Of a stretch of 64,000 nucleotides of DNA, positions 34,365 to 43,825 are shown piece by piece. The position numbers were made by a program, and so were the translations under genes. This stretch comes from Parasporobacterium paucivorans DSM 15970 (GTDB lineage Bacteria > Bacillota > Clostridia > Lachnospirales > Lachnospiraceae): NCBI RefSeq assembly GCF_900141895.1, contig NZ_FQYT01000012.1, positions 17,225 through 81,224 of the forward strand. The letters are read 5' to 3'. Below the pieces are notes generated by a model that saw nothing but the letters and a program-made list of their open reading frames with translations, did no database searches and had not been told where the DNA came from. The stretch's first letter is position 1. Each line of letters begins with the position of its first letter.

Positions 34365-35996
34365 TTACTGGCCCATGAAGAGGGCAATATCATCATCCAC
34401 GCTGCCGATACCGGCGATTCCGAACGTCTCCACAAGGACTTTTGCCACATTCGGTGACAGGAACCCAGGCAGTGTAGGTCCGAGATGTATGTTCTTTACT
34501 CCCAGGTACAGCAGGGCCAGAAGAACGATAACGGCTTTCTGCTCATACCAGCCTATATTATAGACAATCGGAAGATCATTTACGTCATCCAGGCCAAATA
34601 CTTCCTTCAGCTTCAGGGCAATAACTACTAAGGAGTAAGAGTCATTACACTGTCCGGCATCCAGAACCCTTGGAATTCCACCGATATCTCCCAGATCCAG
34701 CTTGTTGTATCTGTATTTTGCGCAGCCCGCCGTAAGGATTACCGTATCCTTTGGAAGTTTTTGAGCAAACTCCGTGTAATATTCCCTTGATTTCATTCTT
34801 CCATCACAGCCGGCCATTACAAAAAATTTCTTGATGGCTCCATTTTTCACTGCGTCAACTACCTTGTCTGCCAGGGCAAGGACCTGATTGTGGGCAAACC
34901 CGCCAACGATAGTACCTGTTTCAATTTCTTCAGGAGCTGGGAGTTTTTTTGCCATTTCAATAATTGCAGAGAAATCCTTCTTACCGTTTTCGTCCGGGTA
35001 GATATGAAGACATCCCGGGTAACCTGACGATCCGGTAGTGAAAATTCTATTCCGTACTTCTTCGCTTCTTGGGGGAACGATACAGTTTGTGGTAAACAGA
35101 ATCGGTCCGTGGAAGGATTCAAATTCGCCAACCTGTTTCCACCAGGAATTTCCATAGTTGCCCACAAAATTGTCATATTTCTTAAACGCAGGATAGTAGT
35201 GAGCCGGCAGCATTTCACCATGTGTATATACGTCTACGCCTGTTCCCTTGGTCTGCTCCAGCAGCTGCTCCAGGTCCGTCAGGTCATGCCCGGAAATCAG
35301 GATCGCAGGGTTCTTGCGTACACCAATATTAACCTGGGTAATTTCCGGATTTCCATATTTGGAAGTATTGGCCTCATCCAACAGAGCCATAACCTTCACG
35401 CCATATTCTCCGGTCTTTAATGTCAGGGCAACCAGTGCATCTGCAGTAAGGGTATCGTCCAGTGTGGCTGCAAGGGCTTCATATACAAACGCATAAATAC
35501 TGTTGTCTTCTTTTCCAAGATTTGTTGCATGCTCCCCATAAGCGGCTATACCTTTCACGCCATAGATGATGAGTTCCCTTAATGAACGGACATCTTCGTT
35601 TTCCGTGGCCAGGACGCCTACTTTGACTGCTTTTTCCATCATCGCTTCTTTGGATTCTGCCTGGAAAGTTGCCGCATCATGAAGCCCGCTGAGACCGGAT
35701 TCCTTTACAAGAGAGTCCCTGAGTCCCATCATTTTTTTAATCTGTTTCTCAATTGCCCAATCATCAAAGTTCGCATTTGTGATAGTCATAAAGAGACTTG
35801 AAAATACTTCGTGGTTAAGCTCTGGAAGGGTGGAAGCATCCATTTTCCCTTTAACTACAACATCTGAAATGCCTTTCAGCGTATAGATCAATAAATCCTG
35901 CAGATTTGCGACTTCCGGGTTTTTCCCGCAGACTCCTGTCACATCACAGCCTGTTCCTCTCGCGGTTTCCTGACACTGGTAACAAAACATACTCAT
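34365..35996 (-). CDS. hcp: Hybrid cluster protein / hydroxylamine reductase
   Basis: 543 residues, full length. The N-terminal [19 protein letters not shown] gives the cubane cluster spacing CX2CX8CX5C found in anaerobe-type Hcp. Hybrid-cluster ligands lie in [28 protein letters not shown] and [10 protein letters not shown]. Hcp acts in nitrosative stress, reducing NO or hydroxylamine and affecting protein S-nitrosylation. The start follows AGGAGG. It is 42 bp downstream of a cupin gene in the same unit, with a Crp/Fnr-like site upstream. No Hcr reductase is adjacent. Confidence 0.96.
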   Translation of the reverse strand: MSMFCYQCQETARGTGCDVTGVCGKNPEVANLQDLLIYTLKGISDVVVKGKMDASTLPELNHEVFSSLFMTITNANFDDWAIEKQIKKMMGLRDSLVKESGLSGLHDAATFQAESKEAMMEKAVKVGVLATENEDVRSLRELIIYGVKGIAAYGEHATNLGKEDNSIYAFVYEALAATLDDTLTADALVALTLKTGEYGVKVMALLDEANTSKYGNPEITQVNIGVRKNPAILISGHDLTDLEQLLEQTKGTGVDVYTHGEMLPAHYYPAFKKYDNFVGNYGNSWWKQVGEFESFHGPILFTTNCIVPPRSEEVRNRIFTTGSSGYPGCLHIYPDENGKKDFSAIIEMAKKLPAPEEIETGTIVGGFAHNQVLALADKVVDAVKNGAIKKFFVMAGCDGRMKSREYYTEFAQKLPKDTVILTAGCAKYRYNKLDLGDIGGIPRVLDAGQCNDSYSLVVIALKLKEVFGLDDVNDLPIVYNIGWYEQKAVIVLLALLYLGVKNIHLGPTLPGFLSPNVAKVLVETFGIAGIGSVDDDIALFMGQ

Positions 35997-36038
35997 TTTT
36001 CTACCTCCTGGAATATTTATAGTAATTTGACTGGGACC

Positions 36039-36353
36039 TTATTTTATGGGAGCCGGCGCCTTGACAACAATCAGCTCCAATGTCTCCTCATGGAGATTCC
36101 TGACATTCATCTTCCTGTCCACTGGAATCTTCAGCAGGGTTCCTGCTTCATATTCATGGATTTCCTGATCATCCAACCCTATGGAGAGTTTTCCTCTGAC
36201 AATTGTCATATATACATTTGAATTGGAAAAATGTTCGGGCATACCCTCATCCTTGTTGAAAATCATATGGACATAATGGATGTTTTCATCCATCACCACT
36301 TTCTCTACAGATTTTGCGTTTCCGGTTGACAATGTAAAAATTTGCTCAATCAT
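36039..36353 (-). CDS. Cupin-domain protein
   Basis: 104 residues. The second of two adjacent ATGs (36353) is best spaced from GAGGAGG. A single cupin barrel: NIHYVHMIFNKDEGMPEHFSNSN then GKLSIGLDDQEIHEYEAGTLLKIP. Metal ligands are reduced (EHFSNSNVY instead of HxH), so it may be a binding protein more than an enzyme. It leads the hcp unit and may be a sensor or accessory for the same stress; inference from context. Confidence 0.8.
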   Translation of the reverse strand: MIEQIFTLSTGNAKSVEKVVMDENIHYVHMIFNKDEGMPEHFSNSNVYMTIVRGKLSIGLDDQEIHEYEAGTLLKIPVDRKMNVRNLHEETLELIVVKAPAPIK

Positions 36354-36392
36354 CATCCCTCCTCTATCTCAGGGTAAGTCTATGTATGAAAT

Positions 36393-36465
36393 ATTATACC
36401 ACACCCCGATTCCCTATCGAAACTATAACATTATTTCCCAAAAAAGTATGTTACACAGGCAACAT
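36393..36465 (-). promoter_or_regulatory. cupin-hcp promoter with candidate Crp/Fnr-family site
   Basis: Minus-strand -10 TATAAT (36398-36393), weak -35 TTTCGA (36422-36417), 18-bp spacer. The 18-bp inverted repeat ATGTTAC-N4-GCAACAT (36448-36465) is centred about 70 bp upstream of the expected start, a class I activator position. Hcp genes in anaerobes are commonly controlled by HcpR, a Crp/Fnr member; assignment here is inference. Confidence 0.5.
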
Positions 36466-36496
36466 TTTCAATATTTGTTGAACAAACATTAGGAGA

Positions 36497-36522
36497 GCCG
36501 GCAAGTCAGTACTCTTGCCGGC
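36497..36522. other. Strong hairpin, 9-bp stem
   Basis: GCCGGCAAG (36497-36505) and CTTGCCGGC (36514-36522) around an 8-nt loop, in the roughly 420-bp gap between the cupin and the next gene. No U tract follows on either strand, so it may be a weak terminator or an RNA structure. Confidence 0.5.
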
Positions 36523-36774
36523 TTATGAAAAGATTATTGCAATAAAGCTTATGCTTTATGCATCCTACAATAAATCACAAATATATTGTTTGCATAAAAT
36601 CTGGGTATTTTTTTTGCAATATTTCTCTTTACAAGCTTTTTACATAAGTCCAAATACAATTTTTACTTTTGAAATGTATATTGAAGAAGCTAAGATAAAC
36701 CGAAATGAGCGTCGGGCAAGCGCACAAATGCTTGTCCTTTTTACATAATGATCGGTATGCAGGAAGGTGATAGA

Positions 36775-37335
36775 ATGGTATCCATAAAAAATAAACTTAT
36801 TATGTCCATGGTAGGTTGTCTTATACTGCTTTCATCCATATCAATACTTATTGGATTTGATAAGGAGCCGCACCTGGTACTTGATGGAACATATAAGTTT
36901 CCCGGGGCTTCCAGCTATTATGAGCTTGCAGCGAATGACGCGAAGTCCGGATCCGGAACCACTACCCGATACTTGTCTTTTGAACCCGACGGATTCATAT
37001 ATGGAACTTATAGTACAACGGGTTATGATACGGTTGTAATTTCGGAGATGGACGGAATTATAAACACTGAATATACCATATCCGGAGACCTGCTCATCCC
37101 GGAAGAGTATTCTTATGTGGGATTCATTCCGCTGACAGACCGCTTCGATGCCGTATGCACGAAAGATGGCGAAGAATTACGTTTCAGCGCTGATGGACAG
37201 CTTTCTATGGGAAATACACAGGGATCGTATGAACGTAGCGGAGACCTTCTCAAATGCAGAATCAACGGGTGTGAAAGATACTTTGTCATATATCAGAACA
37301 GAATCAATGAAGACGTGCTGTGCAGAACAAATTGA
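36775..37335 (+). CDS. Exported or membrane-anchored hypothetical protein
   Basis: 186 residues from the ATG at 36775, preceded by GGAAGGTGATAGA. The N-terminus MVSIKNKLIMSMVGCLILLSSISILIG is a signal/anchor; a Cys inside the hydrophobic stretch is not a clear lipobox. The outer part is beta-rich (LDGTYKFPGASSYYELAAND, YLSFEPDGFIYGTYST) with Cys at C130-like, C160-like and C167-like positions and CRINGCERYF near the end. I do not recognise the family. It stands alone, 104 bp before the PHP gene. Confidence 0.7.
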   Translation: MVSIKNKLIMSMVGCLILLSSISILIGFDKEPHLVLDGTYKFPGASSYYELAANDAKSGSGTTTRYLSFEPDGFIYGTYSTTGYDTVVISEMDGIINTEYTISGDLLIPEEYSYVGFIPLTDRFDAVCTKDGEELRFSADGQLSMGNTQGSYERSGDLLKCRINGCERYFVIYQNRINEDVLCRTN

Positions 37336-37439
37336 ATAGCCGAAATGATTTTACATGCAGAATGCCATATTTTTACTCTTGGGTTGTAAGATTAATTATG
37401 TCAGGACAATGGAATATGTAAAAAGAAAGAAGGAAGAGT

Positions 37440-38279
37440 ATGTATTTATTCGATTATCACATGCACTCGGATCATTCTACAGATGGCCAGGACAGTATCA
37501 TGAAAATGAGCACTGCCGCCGCAGGAAAGGGGTTAAGGGAAATTGCCATATCAGATCATTTTGAACCTACATTGGGAAATGAAGCATATCCGTCATATGA
37601 TGCGGAGAAATATTTTAGGGAAATCAAAGAAGCCAATGAGATGTTTGGGCAGAAGATTAAAATCAAAACGGCAGTGGAATTGGGACAACCTCATGTATTT
37701 CCTGAGTATTCACTAAGTCTGATTGAGAACCACAATTACGATTATGTCATTGCATCCGCCCACAAAATGTCGGACAATACAGATTTTGGAGACCTGGTAT
37801 ACAGCAGGGAAAATCTGGACGACAACTGCGGAAAGTATCTGACGGAACTGGAGAATCTGGCCGGGTGGAACAAATTTGACTGCATCGGTCACCTGGATCT
37901 GGTAAAAAGATATGCTTCCAGATACAACATTGAAGCAAAGCTGATCCATTACAGGGAAAAACTGGAGAATATCCTGAAAACCCTTATTGAAAATGGAAAG
38001 GGGATAGAAATAAACACATCCGGGCTCAGGCAGAGCGCAAAGGAGTGCATGCCGGGATATGATATACTCAGGTTTTATAAAGAGCTGGGCGGAGAAATAA
38101 TAACCCTTGGTTCCGATGCACATAATCACTTCGATGTAGGTGCAGGGATTGCGGATGCGGTAGAGCTCCTTCGGACTGCAGGATTTGAATATATGACAGT
38201 CTATGAAAAAAGAAAGCCGGAAATGATCCGGATTGCACAGGAGAAAACATTCTGGTTCCAGGCACAAAGGACAGCCTGA
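37440..38279 (+). CDS. PHP-domain phosphoesterase, histidinol-phosphatase (HisJ/HisK) family
   Basis: 279 residues. YHMHSDHSTDGQDS at the N-terminus supplies the first metal ligands (HxH), AISDHFEP the second, TAVELGQPH and ASAHKMSD further ligands, and GSDAHNHFDVG the last. This order is that of PHP histidinol phosphatases, about 260-280 residues. It would dephosphorylate histidinol phosphate or a related phosphomonoester. No his genes are adjacent, so substrate specificity is open. A terminator follows at 38295. Confidence 0.85.
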   Translation: MYLFDYHMHSDHSTDGQDSIMKMSTAAAGKGLREIAISDHFEPTLGNEAYPSYDAEKYFREIKEANEMFGQKIKIKTAVELGQPHVFPEYSLSLIENHNYDYVIASAHKMSDNTDFGDLVYSRENLDDNCGKYLTELENLAGWNKFDCIGHLDLVKRYASRYNIEAKLIHYREKLENILKTLIENGKGIEINTSGLRQSAKECMPGYDILRFYKELGGEIITLGSDAHNHFDVGAGIADAVELLRTAGFEYMTVYEKRKPEMIRIAQEKTFWFQAQRTA

Positions 38280-38294
38280 AAGAGAATTGCAAAA

Positions 38295-38320
38295 ATGAGG
38301 ACTAAGGTTCTTATTTTTTT
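38295..38320 (+). terminator. Terminator after the PHP gene
   Basis: ATGAGGAC (38295-38302), loop TAAG, GTTCTTAT (38307-38314) with G-U pairs, then seven T. It ends the PHP transcript before the iorAB promoter. Confidence 0.7.
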
Positions 38321-38359
38321 GTTCACATTTTGTTCATGGTGTCAGGTACCAAACAATCC

Positions 38360-38388
38360 TTGACTTTTATTTTTGATTTAGATATACT
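38360..38388 (+). promoter_or_regulatory. Promoter of the T-box iorAB-paaK operon
   Basis: TTGACT (38360-38365) and TATACT (38383-38388) with a 17-bp spacer; RNA would start near 38395, a few bases before the T-box leader. Confidence 0.8.
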
Positions 38389-38399
38389 TATAAAAATTC

Positions 38400-38663
38400 A
38401 AACCGCTGATTGAGAAGAGTAAGTTTTTTTTGTGTTTACAGAGAATTGCAGGTGCTGAGATTGCAATATCACGAAATTTTCCGAATGGGCTCATGAGGGC
38501 AGCAGGAAAGCAATTGCAAGTAATAGCTGACGGGAGCCCCATCCGTTATCAACAGGGCATATATCCTATGCGGATATATGATAAAGTGGTCTGCAATGCA
38601 GGCAATTTGGGTGGTACCGCAGAGCGTTTAGTCTTTGTCCCTTTTGGGGCAGGGACTTTTTTA
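38400..38663 (+). ncRNA. T-box leader (tRNA-sensing riboswitch)
   Basis: The 3' part contains the hallmark T-box sequence TTTGGGTGGTACCGC (38606-38620), whose GGTACC region pairs with the uncharged tRNA acceptor end. Stem I features are present: GAGAAGAGTA near 38413 and AGAGAATTGCAGGTGCTGAGA near 38440. The terminator is GTCCC/GGGAC (38637-38656) followed by TTTTTT. A candidate specifier codon is TGG (38486-38488) in CCGAATGGGC, implying tRNA-Trp; TTC just upstream (tRNA-Phe) is the alternative. It controls iorA, iorB and paaK. Confidence 0.92.
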
Positions 38664-38685
38664 TATTTTTTCAAGAAAGGTGCTA

Positions 38686-40488
38686 ATGAAAATGTCGTTG
38701 AAATTAATAATGGGTAATCAGGCCATGGCCATGGGCGCAATCCATGCCGGTGTACAGGTCGTATCCGGATATCCCGGTACTCCTTCATCAGAGGTGCTGG
38801 AAACCATTTCTTCCCATGCAGGCGAAAGTCTGTACGTGGAATGGTCTGTGAATGAAAAGGTGGCGCTGGAGGTAGCTGCAGGAGCTTCCTATGCCGGAAA
38901 GAGGAGTCTGGTCACCATGAAACAGGTAGGCCTGAATGTTGCCTCCGATCCCCTTATGTGCCTCGCCTACGTAGGCATCAAGGGAGGAATGGTAGTTCTT
39001 GTCGCAGATGACCCAGGCCCGATTTCCTCCCAGACAGAACAGGACACGCGTCATTTCGGGATATATTCCAAGCTGCCGGTTTTTGATCCCTCCTCCCCTG
39101 AAGAAGCATATGAGATGATGGGTGATGCATTCGCATACTCAGAAAAGTACGGTACTCCCGTCATAATGAGACCGACTACGAGAGTTTGCCATGCGTATGC
39201 ACCCATAAAAATGAAGAGTGAACTTTACAAAAATACATTGGAAGGCTTCAAAAAGGATCCTAAATGGGTCATCTTCCCGAAACTCTCCTATGAAGCTCAT
39301 CTGAACATTGAAGCCCGCAATCCGGTTATTGGAGACGATTTTTCTGGATACCGGTTTAATTTCATCGAAGGAAGCGGCCGAAAAGGAGTCGTAAGCGCCG
39401 GTGTCAGCTACGCCTACACGAAGGAAGCTCTTTCACTTCTGGGTGCAGAATGCAGACTTCTGAAAATCGGAACTCCTCATCCCTTCCCGGAAAAACTTGC
39501 CCTGGAATTTTTACAATCTGTGGATGAAGTGCTTGTGCTGGAAGAGCTGGATCCGGTCATCGAAAAAGAACTTGTTTATCTTTGCGGTATACACCATATC
39601 CATCTGGATATAAAAGGAAAACGGACGGGAAATGTGAAACAGGCCGGAGAAAACAGCTGTGAAAGCATCGCGCAGGTACTTTCCCTTTATCTGGATATTC
39701 CTTACGAAAAGCCTGAAGTGCTTGCGAATATGCCGGCTCTTCCCGTCAGACCACCCGTACTCTGTGCCGGCTGTCCTCACCGCGCATCCTTTTACGCCGT
39801 GAAACAGGCAATGAAAGGCCGAAAGGCTGTCTTCGCCGGGGATATAGGCTGCTATACCCTGGGCAATGCCATGCCGCTGGACATGGTCGACACCTGTCTG
39901 TGTATGGGTGCCGGCGTAACCATCACCCAGGGAATCCACCACGCTGAACCCGATACGGTGAACTTTGCCTTCATCGGGGATTCAACTTTCTTCCACTCAG
40001 GAATCACAGGGATAATAAACAGCGTATATAATGAAACGGATATGATCCTGGTTGTCCTGGATAACTCCACAACTGCCATGACGGGCCATCAGCCTCATCC
40101 GGGGACAGGAAAGACCATGATGGGCAATATCACGGACAAGATCTCCATTCCCGCCATATTGGAGGCAGTCGGCGTGAGTGATATACAGATTGTGGATCCC
40201 TTCAATCTGGACGAAGCCGCCAAAGCTGTTGAACGGGCCGCTTCGAAGAAGGGAACAAAATCCATTATATTCAAATCACCTTGTATTGCCATCATCAAGC
40301 CTGCCCCGCTGCTTAAGGTGGATGAAGATAAATGCACCGGATGCAGGAAATGTATCCGGGAGCTTGGATGTCCGGCCATCATTAAATCCGGAACGAAGGT
40401 ACAGATAGATCCATCCCTTTGCTACGGCTGCACCATATGTGCACAGATTTGCCCATTCGATGCCATAGGAGGTGACATAAATGATTAA
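38686..40488 (+). CDS. iorA: Indolepyruvate:ferredoxin oxidoreductase, alpha subunit
   Basis: 600 residues. The start at 38686 follows AAAGG; ATG 38692 is an alternative. MGNQAMAMGAIHAGVQVVSGYPGTPSSEV opens the pyrimidine domain. The TPP site is GDIGCYTLG to GDSTFFHSGITG, with the metal-binding GDS...N pattern and LDNSTTAMTGHQPHPG. The C-terminus has two ferredoxin boxes, CTGCRKCIRELGCP and CYGCTICAQICP, for electron transfer. It interconverts aryl pyruvates with aryl-acetyl-CoA, CO2 and reduced ferredoxin. It overlaps iorB by 8 bp. T-box control points to use when an aromatic amino acid is scarce. Confidence 0.96.
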   Translation: MKMSLKLIMGNQAMAMGAIHAGVQVVSGYPGTPSSEVLETISSHAGESLYVEWSVNEKVALEVAAGASYAGKRSLVTMKQVGLNVASDPLMCLAYVGIKGGMVVLVADDPGPISSQTEQDTRHFGIYSKLPVFDPSSPEEAYEMMGDAFAYSEKYGTPVIMRPTTRVCHAYAPIKMKSELYKNTLEGFKKDPKWVIFPKLSYEAHLNIEARNPVIGDDFSGYRFNFIEGSGRKGVVSAGVSYAYTKEALSLLGAECRLLKIGTPHPFPEKLALEFLQSVDEVLVLEELDPVIEKELVYLCGIHHIHLDIKGKRTGNVKQAGENSCESIAQVLSLYLDIPYEKPEVLANMPALPVRPPVLCAGCPHRASFYAVKQAMKGRKAVFAGDIGCYTLGNAMPLDMVDTCLCMGAGVTITQGIHHAEPDTVNFAFIGDSTFFHSGITGIINSVYNETDMILVVLDNSTTAMTGHQPHPGTGKTMMGNITDKISIPAILEAVGVSDIQIVDPFNLDEAAKAVERAASKKGTKSIIFKSPCIAIIKPAPLLKVDEDKCTGCRKCIRELGCPAIIKSGTKVQIDPSLCYGCTICAQICPFDAIGGDIND

Positions 40489-41074
40489 CTGTTTATTAGC
40501 TGGCGTAGGCGGGCAGGGAACAGTACTTGCCTCGAAGCTCTTGGCAGGCTGTGCCTTAAATAAAGGTCTTCCAGCACATACGGCCGAAACGATCGGCATG
40601 GCACAAAGAGGCGGATGCGTCGTCAGCCATGTAAGAATCGGAGAAAACATGCATTCACCCCTTATCCCCCTGCGCCAGGCTGATCTGATCATCGGCTTTG
40701 AACCGGGAGAAGCCGTCCGTTCTCTGGCATATTTAAAGAAAGACGGAACCGTTCTCGTAAGCGCCCACGCTATCAGCCCTACCACCGCATCTCTTTCCAA
40801 CAGTGTATATGAGGCCGCAGAAATGATCGATTATTTGAAAGAAACCGGCATAAACGTCATCGTTATTGATACGGATTCTATCGTAAAAGAATGCGGTACA
40901 TCAAAAATACTGAATATGGCCCTGTTGGGAGCTGCTGTCAGTACAGGAATTCTGGGAATCGGGCTTAGTGACCTGGAATCTATAATCGATGAAAAAATAC
41001 CCGAGAAATTCAGGGAGTTAAATCATAAGGCCGTGAAGCTTGGGGCACAGGCGCTGGCCGGAAAAGGGGCATAA
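40481..41074 (+). CDS. iorB: Indolepyruvate:ferredoxin oxidoreductase, beta subunit
   Basis: 197 residues. NCLLAGVGGQGTVLASKLLA and HTAETIGMAQRGGCVVSHVR are the gamma-type domain signatures of 2-oxoacid:ferredoxin oxidoreductases. GGDIND/MIN overlap with iorA indicates translational coupling, and the partner is required for a functional enzyme. paaK begins one base after its stop. Confidence 0.95.
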   Translation: MINCLLAGVGGQGTVLASKLLAGCALNKGLPAHTAETIGMAQRGGCVVSHVRIGENMHSPLIPLRQADLIIGFEPGEAVRSLAYLKKDGTVLVSAHAISPTTASLSNSVYEAAEMIDYLKETGINVIVIDTDSIVKECGTSKILNMALLGAAVSTGILGIGLSDLESIIDEKIPEKFRELNHKAVKLGAQALAGKGA

Positions 41075-41075
41075 A

Positions 41076-42311
41076 ATGAAGTTAAGACAGGACCAATTCG
41101 AGCAGATTAAAGAAAAAATCAGACATTTAAAAACTTTAGAAAATCATCTGTACAGTAAAAAATTCGCAGAAGTGGATTTGGACAAATTCCTGACCCAGGA
41201 AGACTTCGAAGCACTTCCATTCACAAATAAGGACGAATTAAGAGAATGCTATCCTTTGGGAATTGCAGCTGTTCCGGAAAAGGACATCGTCCGCATCCAT
41301 TCTTCGTCCGGGACTACCGGCACCCCCGTCATTATCCCTTATACAAAGACGGACGTCGAAGACTGGGCCATCATGTTTAAGCGTTGCTACGAAATGGCCG
41401 GAATCACTGAAAACGACAGAATCCACATAACTCCGGGATATGGCCTTTGGACCGCCGGAATCGGTTTCCAGAATGGTGCAGAGCTTTTAGGCAGCCTGGT
41501 TATTCCCATGGGTCCAGGAAACACTGATAAACAGCTCCAGATGATGATGGACATGAAAAGCACAGTGCTCTGCGCCACATCTTCCTACGCTCTTCTTCTG
41601 GCTGAGGAAATCGAAAAAAGAGGAATCCGTGATAAAATCCACCTACGGGTAGGAGTAATCGGTTCCGAACGATGGGGCGAAAAGATGCGTAAGAGGATTG
41701 CCAATGAACTTGGAGTCCACCTGTATGACATATACGGTCTGACAGAAATATATGGTCCTGGCATCGGCATGAGCTGCGAACACGAATGCGGGATGCATTA
41801 TTGGGATGATTACGTTTACTTTGAGATTATAGACCCGAAAACCGGGAAAGTATTGCCGAACGGTGAAATCGGAGAACTTGTCATCACCACACTGCGCAAG
41901 GAAGGTGCCCCCTTGATTCGGTACCGTACCCATGATCTGACCAGGATCATTCCCGGCGAATGTCCATGTGGCAGTCCATTCCCCAGAATTGACACTTTAA
42001 TCGGACGTTCCGATGACATGGTCAAGGTGAAAGGCGTGAATATTTATCCTGGACAGATTGAAGACGTGCTCCGATATATCGACGGCGTGAGCAGCGAATA
42101 CCAGGTCATGATTGATCACCTGAATGGAAAAGACATCATTTCCTTATATTTTGAAACCAATGCAGATGCCTCCAAGGATTCTCTGGAAGCAGAAGTCCGG
42201 GATGCCTTTAAATCCAAGGTAGGGATTACCGTTATTCCCATTGCCGTGGAGATGGGCGAGCTCCCCCGGAGCGAAAAGAAATCCACACGGGTTTTTGACA
42301 ACAGATATTAG
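41076..42311 (+). CDS. paaK: Phenylacetate-CoA ligase (aryl-acetate CoA ligase)
   Basis: 411 residues starting MKLRQDQFEQIKEKIRHLK. The adenylate-forming motif is HSSSGTTGTPVIIPYTKTD near residue 78, followed by YDIYGLTEIYGPGIGMSCE, and a C-terminal domain with GRSDDMVKVKGVNIYPGQIE. It makes arylacetyl-CoA from an arylacetate, ATP and CoA. Slightly shorter than PaaK of aerobes (about 435). Together with iorAB it provides a route arylacetate to arylacetyl-CoA to arylpyruvate (reductive carboxylation), or the reverse energy-yielding route. A strong hairpin follows the stop. Confidence 0.92.
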   Translation: MKLRQDQFEQIKEKIRHLKTLENHLYSKKFAEVDLDKFLTQEDFEALPFTNKDELRECYPLGIAAVPEKDIVRIHSSSGTTGTPVIIPYTKTDVEDWAIMFKRCYEMAGITENDRIHITPGYGLWTAGIGFQNGAELLGSLVIPMGPGNTDKQLQMMMDMKSTVLCATSSYALLLAEEIEKRGIRDKIHLRVGVIGSERWGEKMRKRIANELGVHLYDIYGLTEIYGPGIGMSCEHECGMHYWDDYVYFEIIDPKTGKVLPNGEIGELVITTLRKEGAPLIRYRTHDLTRIIPGECPCGSPFPRIDTLIGRSDDMVKVKGVNIYPGQIEDVLRYIDGVSSEYQVMIDHLNGKDIISLYFETNADASKDSLEAEVRDAFKSKVGITVIPIAVEMGELPRSEKKSTRVFDNRY

Positions 42312-42330
42312 CTTCCTCCAAGCATACACA

Positions 42331-42361
42331 GAACCGGCCGGGCATTACGCCCGGCCGGTTC
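42331..42361 (+). terminator. Hairpin terminator after paaK
   Basis: GAACCGGCCGGGC (42331-42343) and its exact complement (42349-42361) around a 5-nt loop. The U tract is poor, but the stem is very strong and sits 20 bp past the stop. Confidence 0.7.
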
Positions 42362-42486
42362 TAACATTAAAACCTTCTCTTTCCACACCCACCAGGTTTC
42401 TGATGTATATGATATTCATTTGGGGGTTTGAGAGCAATTCTTCCTTTTTTGCCTGTTCAGTGTGAAAATGATATAGAAGCATTACA

Positions 42487-42882
42487 CTATTTCAAACGTT
42501 TGATTGCAGCAAATACGAGAGGTCCCAGAAATATGCAGATTAATAAGACATACATACCGAAATTTGTGAACAATACATCCAGGTTGCTGTTGCCTATTCC
42601 CATCAGCAGATACAGAACAAGGGCTATTACGATCCAGACACAGCTTCTTCTGACCGCTGATGCCCTGGTATCCGTTTTGAGCAGCCAGGCAAACAAAAAG
42701 GTCACTATACCTGCCGGCAGGGCCGTCAAAAGAAATTCTCGATTAAGATGCGGTCGCAGCTGTTCATGGCTCATATTCTCCACACCCGCTTCTCCGAACG
42801 GCAGGGTAACGAGAAATTCCAGAATCATGATAATAATGAATATTAAAATACCGAACAATATCTCTTTTATTATAGTTTTCAT
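42487..42882 (-). CDS. Four-segment membrane protein, unknown
   Basis: 131 residues with four hydrophobic stretches (EILFGILIFIIIMILEFLV, FLLTALPAGIVTFLFAWLL, VWIVIALVLYLLMGIG, MYVLLICIFLGPLVFAA). Good GAGGGGGG site before the ATG. No family recognised and no motif beyond the membrane pattern. It is convergent with paaK and probably monocistronic. Confidence 0.7.
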   Translation of the reverse strand: MKTIIKEILFGILIFIIIMILEFLVTLPFGEAGVENMSHEQLRPHLNREFLLTALPAGIVTFLFAWLLKTDTRASAVRRSCVWIVIALVLYLLMGIGNSNLDVLFTNFGMYVLLICIFLGPLVFAAIKRLK

Positions 42883-42979
42883 TCACATACCCCCCTCTGT
42901 TTCTATTATAACAAAAAAGACCATCTGCAGGCAAATATTTATCTGTGATGGTCTTTATTCTTTTAATTAATTTAGCAGA

Positions 42980-43741
42980 TCAATAAGCGGTCCATCCGCC
43001 ATCAGCGACAAGCGTAGTGGCGTTTACGAAGGAAGCTTCATCGCTTGCCAGAAACAATGCCGCCTTGGCAATTTCTTCCGCTTCACCCACTCTTGGATTC
43101 AAATTCATTCCGGCAAATGCCCTCTCCATACCGAATTGATTTGGCGCATAAATGCTTTTCCCGATATTCGTTGCTACAGCCCCCGGAGCGATTGCATTGC
43201 ATCGGATTCCCAAATTCGCATACTGGAAGCCCACATTCCTTGTAACACCAACAAGGGCATGTTTGGACGCCGTATATATAACTCCCGCCCTGGAGCCATG
43301 CAGTCCGCCAGCAGAAGCAATATTTACAATAACGCCATGCTTTTTCTCTTTAAAAATGGGGATAGCTTTTCTCATGGCTCTGACCGGTCCCATGGCGTTA
43401 ACTTCCATGATGGCCTGCCAGCGTTCATCCGTTACCGCTTCGACCGGTTCGAAATTGTCCATGATTCCGGCATTATTTACAAGGATATCCAATGTTCCAT
43501 ACACCGATACTGCCGCATCAATCATATTCTGGACATCTTCTTCACTTGTAACATTCGCTGCTACCGCCAAAGCCATACCTCCGGCTGCTACAATTTCATC
43601 CACTACAGCCTGTGCTGCTTCCAGCTTCATGTCAGCCACCACAACTTTGGCGCCCTCCTTTGCAAATAATATTGCAATTGCCTTTCCCATGCCGCTGGCT
43701 GCGCCCGTGACAACAGCTACCTGATTCTCAATTCTTCCCAT
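42980..43741 (-). CDS. Short-chain dehydrogenase/reductase (FabG-like)
   Basis: 253 residues from the ATG at 43741, 9 bp after AGGAGG. The Rossmann motif TGAASGMGKAIA is near residue 12, NNAGIMD near 88, and the catalytic Ser/Tyr/Lys in NIASAGG and YTASKHALVG near 140-158. The C-terminal FLASDEASFVNATTLVADGGW is the usual SDR ending. NAD(P)-dependent alcohol/ketone oxidoreductase; substrate unknown. Hydroxysteroid or 3-oxoacyl substrates are the usual choices in this group. Confidence 0.88.
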   Translation of the reverse strand: MGRIENQVAVVTGAASGMGKAIAILFAKEGAKVVVADMKLEAAQAVVDEIVAAGGMALAVAANVTSEEDVQNMIDAAVSVYGTLDILVNNAGIMDNFEPVEAVTDERWQAIMEVNAMGPVRAMRKAIPIFKEKKHGVIVNIASAGGLHGSRAGVIYTASKHALVGVTRNVGFQYANLGIRCNAIAPGAVATNIGKSIYAPNQFGMERAFAGMNLNPRVGEAEEIAKAALFLASDEASFVNATTLVADGGWTAY

Positions 43742-43825
43742 TTTATCCATCCTCCTGTACGTAACTTAATCTACATAGATATCATGTTCAAATTTCAATA
43801 CAGTTGCAATTGATTAATACCTTTG

